DNA of 42,883 nt from Treponema sp. Its GTDB lineage: Bacteria > Spirochaetota > Spirochaetia > Treponematales > Treponemataceae. The stretch lies in contig JAFUFU010000009.1 in the NCBI GenBank assembly GCA_017469785.1, positions 1-42,883 on the forward strand, written 5' to 3'. The notes beneath the pieces were generated by a model, which saw nothing but the letters and a program-made list of their open reading frames with translations, was not told the origin of the DNA and did not search any database. A program made the position numbers and the translations under genes. This document shows, one piece after another, positions 32,832 through 40,784 of this stretch (within the stretch, counting starts at the first letter, position 1; every line of letters begins with the position of its first letter).

Positions 32832-33338
32832 ATGAAATATCTTGAAACACTTAAAAAGGAACGCTCTATTGACCGCTTTATCTTTCTCGCAGGAATGATT
32901 CTTGCTTTTATCGGCTTTATCATTCCAACTTTCATCCTGAAAGACAGCGACGGAACAGTCTTAAAGAATGTTTTTGGAGCAGCATCATATTTTAACAAAG
33001 CACCCTCTGCATACAATGCGACTTTCATCGTCATTGTATGGCTTTGCTCTATCGCCGGAATCGTACTCTTTTTCATCACAAAAACAATCATCGGCGACAT
33101 CATCGTGACTTTGCTTGCCCTTGCCTTTGAAATCGCTTCCGTCGTCTCAATCGCACCTTCACTTTCAGACATCTTCGGCGCATACTCAAGCTTTTATCCT
33201 CAGCCAGTCCTTCCCTTCTTCGGCTACACAAGCGTCGGAGGATACTTGGTTCTGCTCGGAATTATAGTTGCAATCGTCGGCTCAGTTTTGGGAGCAGCCC
33301 ACATCCAGCACCCAAGTCAGACAAAAGCAGCTGCCTAA
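32832..33338 (+). CDS. Four-helix membrane protein of unknown function
   Basis: The start at 32832 follows AAGGAG and the promoter; the frame runs back to 32778, but that part is the leader. The 168-residue protein has four predicted membrane helices, with the polar loop GTVLKNVFGAASYFNKAPS after the first and a C-terminal HIQHPSQTKAAA. I recognise no family. It is a single gene with its own promoter and terminator. Confidence 0.78.
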   Translation: MKYLETLKKERSIDRFIFLAGMILAFIGFIIPTFILKDSDGTVLKNVFGAASYFNKAPSAYNATFIVIVWLCSIAGIVLFFITKTIIGDIIVTLLALAFEIASVVSIAPSLSDIFGAYSSFYPQPVLPFFGYTSVGGYLVLLGIIVAIVGSVLGAAHIQHPSQTKAAA

Positions 33339-33360
33339 GCATAATCTGCCAAAGGCATAA

Positions 33361-33397
33361 AAAATCCCGTCTGTTAAAAAAGCAGGCGGGATTTTTG
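33361..33397 (+). terminator. Rho-independent terminator
   Basis: ATCCCGTCTG and CAGGCGGGAT pair around an A-rich loop and are followed by a T tract, 22 nt after the membrane protein stop. Confidence 0.87.
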
Positions 33398-33410
33398 TTT
33401 TTAAATCGGG

Positions 33411-33605
33411 CGCTACCCCGCAAGCGGGGTCGGGTCTTTCGCCCTTACGCCTTCACAGCAAAGCTGTTCGGAGAATCGCTCAAAACCTGTCTCACAGGTT
33501 TTGCCCCTATGTGGGTCGCTCCCTACGCTCACGCTCATTCCTACACTCAGTCATTCCGACGAAAGTCGGAATCCCTTCGCTTCGGAACGCCTTCGGCGGG
33601 GCTAC
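33411..33605 (+). repeat. Palindromic repeat element, copy D, at the 3' end of ettA
   Basis: It contains AATCGCTCAAAACCTG, the hairpin CAAAACCTG-TCTCA-CAGGTTTTG and GTGGGTCGCTCCCTAC, as in copies A to C. It also holds GCAAGCGGGG, ATTCCGAC-GAAA-GTCGGAAT (33553-33572) and a GC-rich tail reaching the ettA stop codon. The frames over it are not considered genes. Confidence 0.83.
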
Positions 33606-33610
33606 ACCCC

Positions 33611-35374
33611 CTAGCGTGTCAGCTTTCTGTACACTGTCTTGTGCGGAACATCGTCGTCGATTCCAAGAACATTTTTTCTCCATTCAACATAATCAGACCA
33701 GCTGCCTTCCACGAAGTGAACTTCTGAGTTGTTCTCGAAGGCCAGAATGTGGGTACAGATTCGGTCAAGGAAGTAGCGGTCGTGGCTGATTACCATGACG
33801 ACGCCAGCAAATGAATTGATTGCCTCTTCAAGAGAACGGGTCGTGGTGATGTCCAAATCGTTGGTCGGCTCGTCAAGAAGGAGCACGTTTCCAGCCTCTT
33901 TGAACATCATGCCCATGTTGAGGCGGTTCTTTTCACCGCCGGAAAGCACGGAGATTTTTTTGTTCTGCTCGGCTGAGTTGAAGTTGAACCATGAGCAGTA
34001 AGCGTGGGCGTTGATTTCGCGGACAGCTCCGTTTACAGGGCGGCCTTTCTCGTCCACCGCGCCGAGCTTAACCAGATCGCTTCCGCCAGAAAGCATTTCG
34101 TAAACGGTCTTGTTTGGGTCGAGCTTTGAACGCATTTGGTCAACATATACGAGTTTAACTGTGTCGCCCACTTTTATGCTTCCTGAATCCGGCGTTTCCT
34201 TGCCCATTTTGCCGTCAGGAAGCTCGATTTCCTGACCTGCGGCAGAAGCAATCATTTTGAAAAGAGTAGTTTTACCGGCACCGTTGGGGCCGACAATTCC
34301 CACTACGCTGCCCGCCGGTATATGGAAGTCAAGGTTCTCAAAAAGAAGTTTGTCGTCAAATGACTTTGTGAGCTTTTCGGCATCGATGACAAGGCTTCCC
34401 AAGCGGGGACCTGCGGGAATTGAAATCTGAGAGTCTTTAAGCTGGATTCGCTTTGACTCTTCTGCAAGAAGAGCCTCGTACTTGGTGATATGCTCCTTGT
34501 GCTTTGCCTGACGGCCTTTTGCCCCGGCGTGAATCCATTCCAATTCTTCCTGCATTTCACGGCGGCGGGTTGAGGCCTGTTTTTCTTCAAGGGCAAGGCG
34601 TTTTTCCTTTGCCTCAAGCCATTCCGAGTAATTTCCCTTGAAAGGATAGCCTTCGCCTCGATCCATTTCCAGAATCCAGCCTGCGACATTGTCCAAAAAG
34701 TAGCGGTCATGGGTGATTGCGATGATTGTGCCGGGGTAGTCTTTTAAATGCCGCTCAAGCCAGGCTACTGTCTCTGCGTCAAGGTGGTTGGTCGGCTCGT
34801 CCAAAAGAAGGATGTCGGGCTTCTGCAAAAGCAAGCGGCACAATGCAACACGGCGGCGCTCACCACCGGAAAGAACATCGACCACCTGGTCGCCCGGCGG
34901 ACAGCGGAGAGCGTCCATTGCAAGCTCCAGGTTTGCGTCCAAATTCCATGCGTCGGCTGCGTCCAGCTTTTCCTGAATCTCGGCCTGACGGGCGCAGAGC
35001 TTGTCAAAATCAGCGTCGGGGTCGCCGAAAGCCTCGTTTACCTTGTCGAATTCGGCCAAAAGGTCAGTAATCGGCTTGACGCCCTCTTTTACCACTTCGA
35101 GAACGGTTTTTCCTGGCTCCAGGTAAGGCTCCTGCTCAAGGTAGCCCATTGAATAGCCCGGAAGGAGTTTTGTTTCGCCAGTGTAGTCTTTGTCGATTCC
35201 TGCAAAAATCTTGAAAAGAGAGGATTTACCGGCACCGTTTTCACCGATAACTCCGATTTTTGCCCCGTAATAATAAGAAATGGAAATGTCTTTTAAAACA
35301 ACTTTTGTTCCATACGCGCGGGAAACGCGATCCATAGTGTAAATGATTTTTTTGTCGTCGAATGTCTTTGCCAT
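33611..35374 (-). CDS. ettA: Energy-dependent translational throttle protein EttA (ABC-F)
   Basis: The 587-residue protein has two ATPase domains: GENGAGKSS, LSGGERRRV and LLLDEPTNHLD first, then GPNGAGKTT, LSGGEKNRL and LLLDEPTNDLD. Between them lies the EttA linker WIHAGAKGRQAKHKEHITKYE. EttA binds the ribosome E site and gates the first peptide bond by energy state. About 30 extra residues compared with E. coli (555) fall mainly in the second domain (GQEIELPDGKMGKETPDSGS region). The start looks leaderless. Palindromic copy D begins right at its 3' end. Confidence 0.95.
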   Translation of the reverse strand: MAKTFDDKKIIYTMDRVSRAYGTKVVLKDISISYYYGAKIGVIGENGAGKSSLFKIFAGIDKDYTGETKLLPGYSMGYLEQEPYLEPGKTVLEVVKEGVKPITDLLAEFDKVNEAFGDPDADFDKLCARQAEIQEKLDAADAWNLDANLELAMDALRCPPGDQVVDVLSGGERRRVALCRLLLQKPDILLLDEPTNHLDAETVAWLERHLKDYPGTIIAITHDRYFLDNVAGWILEMDRGEGYPFKGNYSEWLEAKEKRLALEEKQASTRRREMQEELEWIHAGAKGRQAKHKEHITKYEALLAEESKRIQLKDSQISIPAGPRLGSLVIDAEKLTKSFDDKLLFENLDFHIPAGSVVGIVGPNGAGKTTLFKMIASAAGQEIELPDGKMGKETPDSGSIKVGDTVKLVYVDQMRSKLDPNKTVYEMLSGGSDLVKLGAVDEKGRPVNGAVREINAHAYCSWFNFNSAEQNKKISVLSGGEKNRLNMGMMFKEAGNVLLLDEPTNDLDITTTRSLEEAINSFAGVVMVISHDRYFLDRICTHILAFENNSEVHFVEGSWSDYVEWRKNVLGIDDDVPHKTVYRKLTR

Positions 35375-35380
35375 TCTTTT

Positions 35381-35386
35381 ATTATA
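35381..35386 (-). promoter_or_regulatory. -10 of ettA
   Basis: On the minus strand TATAAT is followed after 6 nt (AAAAGA) by the ATG; the AAGA next to the ATG is too close to act as a normal ribosome site. Confidence 0.6.
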
Positions 35387-35422
35387 TATGAGACAGCAAG
35401 TTTTGTCTTTAGATGAATCAAA

Positions 35423-37912
35423 TCAGACGACCTGAAAATCAATGGCTTCAGCGGCTGGAATCGGCTTAGAGAAGAAGTATCCCTGAATCGTATCCGCCCC
35501 GAATTCTCGTAGCTTTCTGAACTGATGCTCTTCCTCGACACCTTCGATAATCATGTCTTTATCCAAGTCATGCATGAGATGAATGATATTCTTGATGAAT
35601 GAATCCTTTCCATCAACAAGATAAGTGTCAACCAATGATTTGTCGAGCTTTATAACATCGACCGGAATATACGTGAGGTAGCCCAAAGACGAATATCCAG
35701 TTCCGAAATCATCCATAAGCAGGCGAATTCCCAGATTCTTGAAGCGTTTGAAAATATCATCGGCAAGGGCACTCTTTTCAAGGAAAAGGCCTTCCGTGAT
35801 TTCGATTTCAAGATACTGCGGCGGAATATTGTATTTTTTTAGCAAATCTTCAACAAAATCAACATAACCGTGGTCATTAAGCTGATTGCTGGAAAAATTC
35901 ACAGAGACAGGGTGAAGCATTTTTCCCTGATTGCGCCATTCCGCAAGCTGCTTTATGACAAGTTCCGTGGTAATTCGGCCGATTTTCCAAATCCATCCGC
36001 TACGCTCTGCAACAGGAATAAACTGACCAGGATAAATACCCGGCTCCTTCATGCGGACAAGAGCCTCGTATCCGCTGACCTGTTTTGTCTGGACATCAAT
36101 CTGCGGCTGATAAAGCATGAAGAATCCATCGTTGTCAAAGGCTGACTGTAGCTTTTCCTTGATACGAATTTCCTCGAGAGCCTTTTCTTTCATTTTATCA
36201 TCATAGATGACGATTCCATTCTTTCCACGGATTTTCGCCTCGTACATTGCCGTTTCAGCATTGATTATGTGCTGCTCAGGAGGTGTAATTCCGTCAGCGC
36301 AAGACGCTCCCATACTTGCCGTAATAGCGAGAGTTTCATCTCCGAGAGGAATCGGCGCACGAATCGCAGCAAACAGCATCTGCACGATATTTGATTCCAT
36401 CGTAAGGATTTCATCAGGGATGACAACAAGAAGCTCGTCACCGCCAAAACGTGCCATCTTCCAGCCGCCTTCCTCAACCATGCCCTTCAGTAATGCGACC
36501 AGATATTGCAGAATACTATCTGCCATTGAGTGCCCGTAATTTTCATTGAGCATCTTGAAATCATCAATGTCAATGATAACAACCGAATAGATGCTTTTTT
36601 CGTACATCGTGTTTCTGAGCCATTCAGTTATTGTACGACGATTGTACACATCAAGAACCTCGTCATACTCAGCCTGATAACGAAGCTGCTCCTGAGAAGC
36701 AATAAGATTTTTTTGCGACTCCTTCAATTCACTGATATAGCTTAAGGATATAGTCTTTCCGAGCTTTGAATAAATCAAGAATACAACAAGCGTAATGAAA
36801 AGCATGATGAGTGACGGAAAGAGCTTGCCGTAATGGTCGACAAAGCTATCCGGCTTATTGTAAAAAACCGTTCCTTCTGGTAAGAGGGAAAAATTCAGAT
36901 TGAATGACTTCATGAGTGAATAATCAACCGAAGTACTGCTTGAAGTATAGTCCACAAAGGGAATTTCTGAAACCGAGCCCTTCAAGGCCTTTACAAGCAT
37001 ATTACCGGCATTTTCACAGTGCTCTTCAAAATTCATGTGGATTCCGCCAAGGATTCCATCACCCTCACCGCCAATATAATTCCTGAAAATCGGGACTTTT
37101 GCCGAACGTACGATTGTTCCCGTGCGAGCGAGCATAGAATAGACATTGCTCTGCTTGTCAGAGTAACATGTCATGTAGAAAAGCATTGAATCGCTGGGAA
37201 GTTCTGCAAGCAGAAAAACCAAATCATTCTGTGAAAGAAGCGACGCATCCAAATCAACAAAAGCGTAATCCTTGAATTTTTCACGGAGCGACCAGAAAAC
37301 CTCGATGTCCTCGCGGCCGGCGACTGAATGATCATGCAGACCTATCAGAGTTTTTCTTTCAGGGAACAGTTTAACGGCAAGATTGATAGTTTCTTCAAGG
37401 TAGTTGTTTTCGTAAAGACCCGTGATGTAGGGATTTTCAGATGCCTGTTTTGCAAGCTGATAATCATTTACACCAAAGAATACCATTGGAATTTTCGGAA
37501 AAAGCTCATCCTGATATTTGATGGCGAATTCGAGCGCGACATCATCACCAAGAAGGATAGCTTCATATTTTTTAGCGCCTGAAAGCCTTTTCTTGAGAAA
37601 GTCATAGAACAAATCAATGGAAGCTTCTCCGCGGGCTTCGGAGTACATATATACAACATCATACTCGATGCCATTCGGATACAAGGCCTTCTCAAGACCG
37701 CGAACCTGTGCGTCATACGTAAAATAAATCGGATCGTATGAACTGATAAAGAGCACACGGTGATATAACTCAGCAGGAGGATGCGGCTTACCATTTTTTT
37801 CGATACCAGTCGTAATGAAACGCAAAAAAAATGCAAAAAGGAGAAAAAGACAGAGGATGCTGACCAGTAATGAAAAATTTCGGAAAAAAATAAGTATCTT
37901 TCGGTTTTTCAT
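35423..37912 (-). CDS. Membrane-bound GGDEF-EAL protein with an ABC-substrate-binding-like sensor
   Basis: The 829-residue protein has a membrane helix (about 8-33) and an extracytoplasmic region (about 48-330) resembling ABC_sub_bind domains (VLFISSYDPIYFTYDAQVRGLE, ILLGDDVALEFA). A second helix follows (about 355-377). The GGDEF domain has its signature in the GGDEL form (490-494). The EAL domain starts YEALVRM (Glu616) and keeps VNFSSNQL, EIEITEG, DDFGTGYSSL, IKLDKS and IIEGVE, so its phosphodiesterase residues look intact. It would change c-di-GMP level in response to an external ligand. Net activity cannot be told from sequence; the last residue of GGDEF is changed to Leu. AAGGT precedes the ATG. 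Confidence 0.93.
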   Translation of the reverse strand: MKNRKILIFFRNFSLLVSILCLFLLFAFFLRFITTGIEKNGKPHPPAELYHRVLFISSYDPIYFTYDAQVRGLEKALYPNGIEYDVVYMYSEARGEASIDLFYDFLKKRLSGAKKYEAILLGDDVALEFAIKYQDELFPKIPMVFFGVNDYQLAKQASENPYITGLYENNYLEETINLAVKLFPERKTLIGLHDHSVAGREDIEVFWSLREKFKDYAFVDLDASLLSQNDLVFLLAELPSDSMLFYMTCYSDKQSNVYSMLARTGTIVRSAKVPIFRNYIGGEGDGILGGIHMNFEEHCENAGNMLVKALKGSVSEIPFVDYTSSSTSVDYSLMKSFNLNFSLLPEGTVFYNKPDSFVDHYGKLFPSLIMLFITLVVFLIYSKLGKTISLSYISELKESQKNLIASQEQLRYQAEYDEVLDVYNRRTITEWLRNTMYEKSIYSVVIIDIDDFKMLNENYGHSMADSILQYLVALLKGMVEEGGWKMARFGGDELLVVIPDEILTMESNIVQMLFAAIRAPIPLGDETLAITASMGASCADGITPPEQHIINAETAMYEAKIRGKNGIVIYDDKMKEKALEEIRIKEKLQSAFDNDGFFMLYQPQIDVQTKQVSGYEALVRMKEPGIYPGQFIPVAERSGWIWKIGRITTELVIKQLAEWRNQGKMLHPVSVNFSSNQLNDHGYVDFVEDLLKKYNIPPQYLEIEITEGLFLEKSALADDIFKRFKNLGIRLLMDDFGTGYSSLGYLTYIPVDVIKLDKSLVDTYLVDGKDSFIKNIIHLMHDLDKDMIIEGVEEEHQFRKLREFGADTIQGYFFSKPIPAAEAIDFQVV

Positions 37913-37942
37913 ATTCTACCTTAATCTAAAACGCTTTATACT

Positions 37943-37970
37943 ATTATATATCATACTATCCTAATTTCAA
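37943..37970 (-). promoter_or_regulatory. Promoter of the GGDEF-EAL gene
   Basis: On the minus strand TTGAAA (37965-37970) and TATAAT (37943-37948) are 16 bp apart. A leader of about 24 nt follows. Confidence 0.72.
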
Positions 37971-38014
37971 AGCAGATTTTCGATAGATGCAATTATTTTA
38001 AAGGAGAAATTTAA

Positions 38015-38839
38015 ATGGACGCTTACGCATTTGATGCCGAAAAAATCGCGGCAGAAGTCATTTCATGGATTCAGAAATGGGTATCTGAAAACGGCAATGA
38101 GCAGACTAAAGTTGTTGTCGGTGTTTCGGGCGGTAAAGACTCTTCCGTCGTATCAGCGCTTTTAGTTAAGGCTCTTGGAAAAGACAGGGTTATCGGCGTG
38201 ATGATGCCAAACGGCGAGCAAAAAGACATCTCTGACTCACAAACGCTAGTTAGTTACCTTGGAATCAAACATTTCACGGTAAATATAGCAAAAGCCTATG
38301 AAGGAATCCAGAAATCTTTCGCTGATGCAGGTGTAATTGTAAAAAAGGAAAATGTAACAGAAAAGCAAACTAACGATAGTTTATTAGATTCATTTTCCGC
38401 TGTTTTCAAAACAAATACACCTGCCCGGCTTCGAATGGTCACACTCTACGGAATCGGTGCACAAATCGGCAACTGCCGCGTAGTAAACACATGCAATCTG
38501 AGCGAAGACCTTGTTGGGTATTCAACCTTCTATGGAGACGCAGCCGGAGATTTCGCACCAATCAACAAACTCACAACCGAAGAAGTCGTTGCAATCGGTG
38601 ACTATCTCGGTCTTCCCTCATCGCTTACACATAAAGCACCCAGCGATGGAATGTGCGGAAAAACCGATGAGGACAATCTTGGCTTTACCTACCATGAAGT
38701 CAACGAAATTGCTCGAAAAAATGAAAAAGGCCCAAACTACGATAAAATCATTGCCAAATACAAGGCAAACCTCTTCAAGGTCAAGATTATTGCCCTGCCC
38801 TGCTACAAACCGAATCTTCCCCTTTTTCTCGATATTTAA
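38015..38839 (+). CDS. nadE: NH3-dependent NAD+ synthetase
   Basis: The 274-residue enzyme has the ATP-pyrophosphatase P-loop SGGKDSS (38-44), PARLRMVTLYG, VNTCNLSEDLVGYSTFYGDAAGDFAPI and KAPSDGMCGKTDEDNLGFTY. It amidates deamido-NAD with ammonia and ATP. The glutaminase domain of longer NadE is absent. AAAGGAG lies 8 nt before the ATG. Between the helix after AGVIV and the conserved TPARLRM is an extended linker that holds the 14-bp motif, giving Thr119-Asn-Asp-Ser122. Confidence 0.96.
   Translation: MDAYAFDAEKIAAEVISWIQKWVSENGNEQTKVVVGVSGGKDSSVVSALLVKALGKDRVIGVMMPNGEQKDISDSQTLVSYLGIKHFTVNIAKAYEGIQKSFADAGVIVKKENVTEKQTNDSLLDSFSAVFKTNTPARLRMVTLYGIGAQIGNCRVVNTCNLSEDLVGYSTFYGDAAGDFAPINKLTTEEVVAIGDYLGLPSSLTHKAPSDGMCGKTDEDNLGFTYHEVNEIARKNEKGPNYDKIIAKYKANLFKVKIIALPCYKPNLPLFLDI
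38368..38381 (+). repeat. 14-bp motif AACTAACGATAGTT in nadE
   Basis: Third identical 14-mer of the window, in the same reading frame as those in hrpB and the 17279 lipoprotein gene. A weak relative lies at 38242-38255. Confidence 0.75.
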
Positions 38840-38855
38840 GATTCTGTAAATAAAG

Positions 38856-38884
38856 TTGAATTTCATTTTTCTTCACGTTAAAAT
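38856..38884 (+). promoter_or_regulatory. Promoter of the LysM lipoprotein gene
   Basis: TTGAAT (38856-38861) and TAAAAT (38879-38884) are 17 bp apart. A leader of about 22 nt carries AGGAGG. Confidence 0.75.
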
Positions 38885-38912
38885 CAAAGAAACAAAATCA
38901 GGAGGATTTCCA

Positions 38913-39440
38913 ATGAAAAAAATCACTTTAATTCTTGCATCGATGATTGTCGCTTTTGGTATGATTTCTTGTACATCTACAAGCACCATGGATGATGCGG
39001 CTCGTGCAAAAAAACAGGCGGCTATCAACCAGTCTTTTGAAAAAGTTTACAGCAGCTACTATGATGCACTTGTTCTTGACGGGGCTGAAACTTACGAAGT
39101 TCAGTCTGGAGACACTCTTACGGCAATTACAAAAACATTCTATGCCGGCAAAGACGAAAACGGATATTATTTCCCGCTTATCATGCTTGCATCTCACAAT
39201 GTTGTCAAAGACCCTGAACTTATCACACCAGGAATGAAACTCACGATTCCGAATTTTGATAAGAACATCAACGACAAGCCTGTGGCAAAAAAGCTCAGCC
39301 CCTACTTCAAGGATTTGGCCGGCGTCTACAAACAGAAGGCAACCCCTGCAGCAGAGGATATCCGTCCGCATCTTCTTGAAATTTCTGACCTGCTTGGAAG
39401 AGAAACAGTTTCTCTTGAAGCTGAACCGGCAGTAAACTAG
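38913..39440 (+). CDS. LysM-domain lipoprotein
   Basis: The start at 38913 follows AGGAGG and gives a lipoprotein signal ending FGMISC (Cys22); the frame upstream to 38856 is promoter and leader. The 175-residue protein has one LysM domain (about 62-112: YEVQSGDTLTAITKTFY ... ITPGMKLTIP), then a helical tail. LysM domains bind peptidoglycan, so it may tether the envelope or an enzyme to the wall. It is a single gene with promoter and terminator. Confidence 0.9.
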   Translation: MKKITLILASMIVAFGMISCTSTSTMDDAARAKKQAAINQSFEKVYSSYYDALVLDGAETYEVQSGDTLTAITKTFYAGKDENGYYFPLIMLASHNVVKDPELITPGMKLTIPNFDKNINDKPVAKKLSPYFKDLAGVYKQKATPAAEDIRPHLLEISDLLGRETVSLEAEPAVN

Positions 39441-39460
39441 AAGATTTTCAGATTTTTCCG

Positions 39461-39492
39461 TCGCTCTTCAAATGAAGGGCGATTTTTTTTTC
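39461..39492 (+). terminator. Rho-independent terminator of the LysM gene
   Basis: TCGCTCTTC pairs with GAAGGGCGA (one G-U pair) and is followed by nine T residues, 20 nt after the stop. Confidence 0.87.
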
Positions 39493-39582
39493 ATTTTCAA
39501 AAGAATTTCTAAAAAAGTTAAAAATTGCAAAAAACTATATTGAATTCAACAGATTTTTCTTTCCTTTTTATTTTTTTTGTAG

Positions 39583-39643
39583 TATATTTACTGTGTTGGA
39601 AGGGGCATGACAAAAGCCGGGCAGAAAAATGTCTCCCCTTTTT
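39583..39643 (+). promoter_or_regulatory. trxA -10 and hairpin leader
   Basis: A TATATT -10 at 39583-39588 begins a leader of about 73 nt. The leader can pair AAGGGGCAT (39600-39608) with ATG-TCT-CCCCTT (39629-39640), followed by T residues, before the ribosome site AGGAG. Confidence 0.5.
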
Positions 39644-39667
39644 ATCTTACAAATATAGGAGAATTTT

Positions 39668-39976
39668 ATGGAAATTACGCTTACAGAATCAAATTTTGAG
39701 ACAGAAGTCCTCAAATCAGATAAACCAGTGCTCGTAGATTTCTGGGCATCTTGGTGCGGTCCTTGCAAAATGCTTGCCCCAACAATCGAGCAGATTGCAA
39801 ACGAAAATGACACAATCAAAGTTGGAAAAGTGAATGTTGATGACGAGGCTGACTTGGCACAGAAATACGGCATCGTAAGCATTCCGACTGTTATCCTGTT
39901 CAAGAACGGCGAGCCGGTAAAAACTTCAACAGGCTTCGTTCCAAAAGAAACGCTTGAGGCTATGTTCCGCCAATAA
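39668..39976 (+). CDS. trxA: Thioredoxin
   Basis: The 102-residue protein carries the active site WCGPCK (Trp29-Lys34), a cis-proline SIPT motif and FKNGEPVKTSTGFVPKE. It reduces protein disulfides in the cytoplasm. AGGAG lies 6 nt before the ATG. It has a leader with a possible regulatory hairpin and a strong terminator. Confidence 0.98.
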   Translation: MEITLTESNFETEVLKSDKPVLVDFWASWCGPCKMLAPTIEQIANENDTIKVGKVNVDDEADLAQKYGIVSIPTVILFKNGEPVKTSTGFVPKETLEAMFRQ

Positions 39977-39995
39977 AAATACTTCTTTACTTTTA

Positions 39996-40039
39996 CCCCG
40001 CGTTTAAGTGCGCTTCACTTCAACGCGGGGCTTTTTTTT
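39996..40039 (+). terminator. Rho-independent terminator of trxA
   Basis: CCCCGCGTT and AACGCGGGG are perfect 9-bp arms, followed by C and eight T residues. Confidence 0.93.
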
Positions 40040-40070
40040 CAAACATGCTAATCGAAAACTTATTTAAAAA

Positions 40071-40102
40071 TAAAAAAAACTTCCGTGCGGTACGGAAGTT
40101 TT
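40071..40102 (-). terminator. Terminator of the tRNA gene
   Basis: Read on the minus strand AAAACTTCCGT and ACGGAAGTTTT pair around a 5-nt loop and end in a T tract, 2 nt after the tRNA 3' end. Confidence 0.85.
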
Positions 40103-40103
40103 A

Positions 40104-40177
40104 TGGAGACGATCGGACTTGAACCGACTACCTCTACAATGCCATTGTAGCGCTCTAGCCAGGTGAGCTACGCCCCC
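40104..40177 (-). tRNA. tRNA-Ala(GGC)
   Basis: The 74-nt minus-strand gene folds as a cloverleaf: acceptor GGGGGCG with CGTCTCC, including the G3-U70 pair that marks tRNA-Ala; D arm GCTC/GAGC; anticodon stem CTACA/TGTAG with loop ATGGCAT, anticodon GGC; T loop TTCAAGT. The discriminator is A, and CCA is not encoded. It decodes GCC/GCU. Gap 39977-40279 otherwise holds only the two terminators. Confidence 0.95.
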
Positions 40178-40244
40178 GAATGAATACAGTATGACAGATT
40201 CTTGAAATAAATTCTAGATGTCGGAAACAAAAAGATACAATTTC

Positions 40245-40273
40245 TTGAATTTTCATAAACTTCCAATTAGACT
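40245..40273 (+). promoter_or_regulatory. Promoter of the PGDYG-like gene
   Basis: TTGAAT (40245-40250) and TAGACT (40268-40273) are 17 bp apart. The -10 ends 6 nt before the ATG with no ribosome site. Confidence 0.65.
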
Positions 40274-40279
40274 AAAAAC

Positions 40280-40546
40280 ATGAAATACAGAAGAAAAGAA
40301 ATCATTGAAGCCCTTCAATGGAGTGGAAAAAATCAGACAGAAGTAAAAGCATTTGCAAGTCAGTTCGCCATGTTCGATTATGCAGACATGGACAAAGACG
40401 GTTCCCTTGATGCAGTCCTAAAAGTCAAGAATTCCGAAAAGATTGAAGTCGCTCACACAGGAGATTACATAGTCCGCGGCAAAAAGGGCGATTTTTTCAT
40501 AATGAAGCAGAAAGAATTTGATGCGTTGTATGAGGAAGTTAAGTAA
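40280..40546 (+). CDS. Small PGDYG-like protein
   Basis: The 88-residue protein starts MKYRRKEIIEALQW and later has HTGDYIVRGKKGDFFIMKQKEFDALYEEV. This matches the layout of small proteins, often phage-encoded, that begin MKYRKK and contain GDYIIRGVKGE (PGDYG family). The function is unknown. No other phage gene is nearby, so it is either a phage relic beside the tRNA gene or a domesticated gene. The transcript appears leaderless. Confidence 0.72.
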   Translation: MKYRRKEIIEALQWSGKNQTEVKAFASQFAMFDYADMDKDGSLDAVLKVKNSEKIEVAHTGDYIVRGKKGDFFIMKQKEFDALYEEVK

Positions 40547-40641
40547 AAAATTTCTAGCCGATTACGCGAAATTTTATTATCTTTATTAAAAATATGTAAA
40601 TTTTTTATAGGACTGATGGCTGAAAATCAGCTGATATTGTC

Positions 40642-40735
40642 AAAAAATGGTTGGAGTTGGCGTTCTGGCACGAACTCGCTTGAGCTTTGCTCACCGCGAT
40701 GTTCGGGACAGGTTGCCAACGGAAAACCATTTTTT
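40642..40735. repeat. 94-bp palindromic element upstream of htpG
   Basis: Perfect 11-bp ends AAAAAATGGTT and AACCATTTTTT enclose TTGGC/GCCAA arms and an inner TGAGC-TTT-GCTCA hairpin. It occupies most of the 238-bp gap before htpG and could form a long stem. No gene is seen in the gap; the small frame from 40616 is rejected. Confidence 0.7.
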
Positions 40736-40784
40736 GTATTTAGCAAGTTAGATTCACTCATCAGTACAAGGAGTATAAAAAATC

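Noticed and set aside
33395..33789. Two overlapping plus-strand frames at the ettA 3' end
   Set aside because: They translate palindromic copy D and the antisense of ettA; no support as genes.
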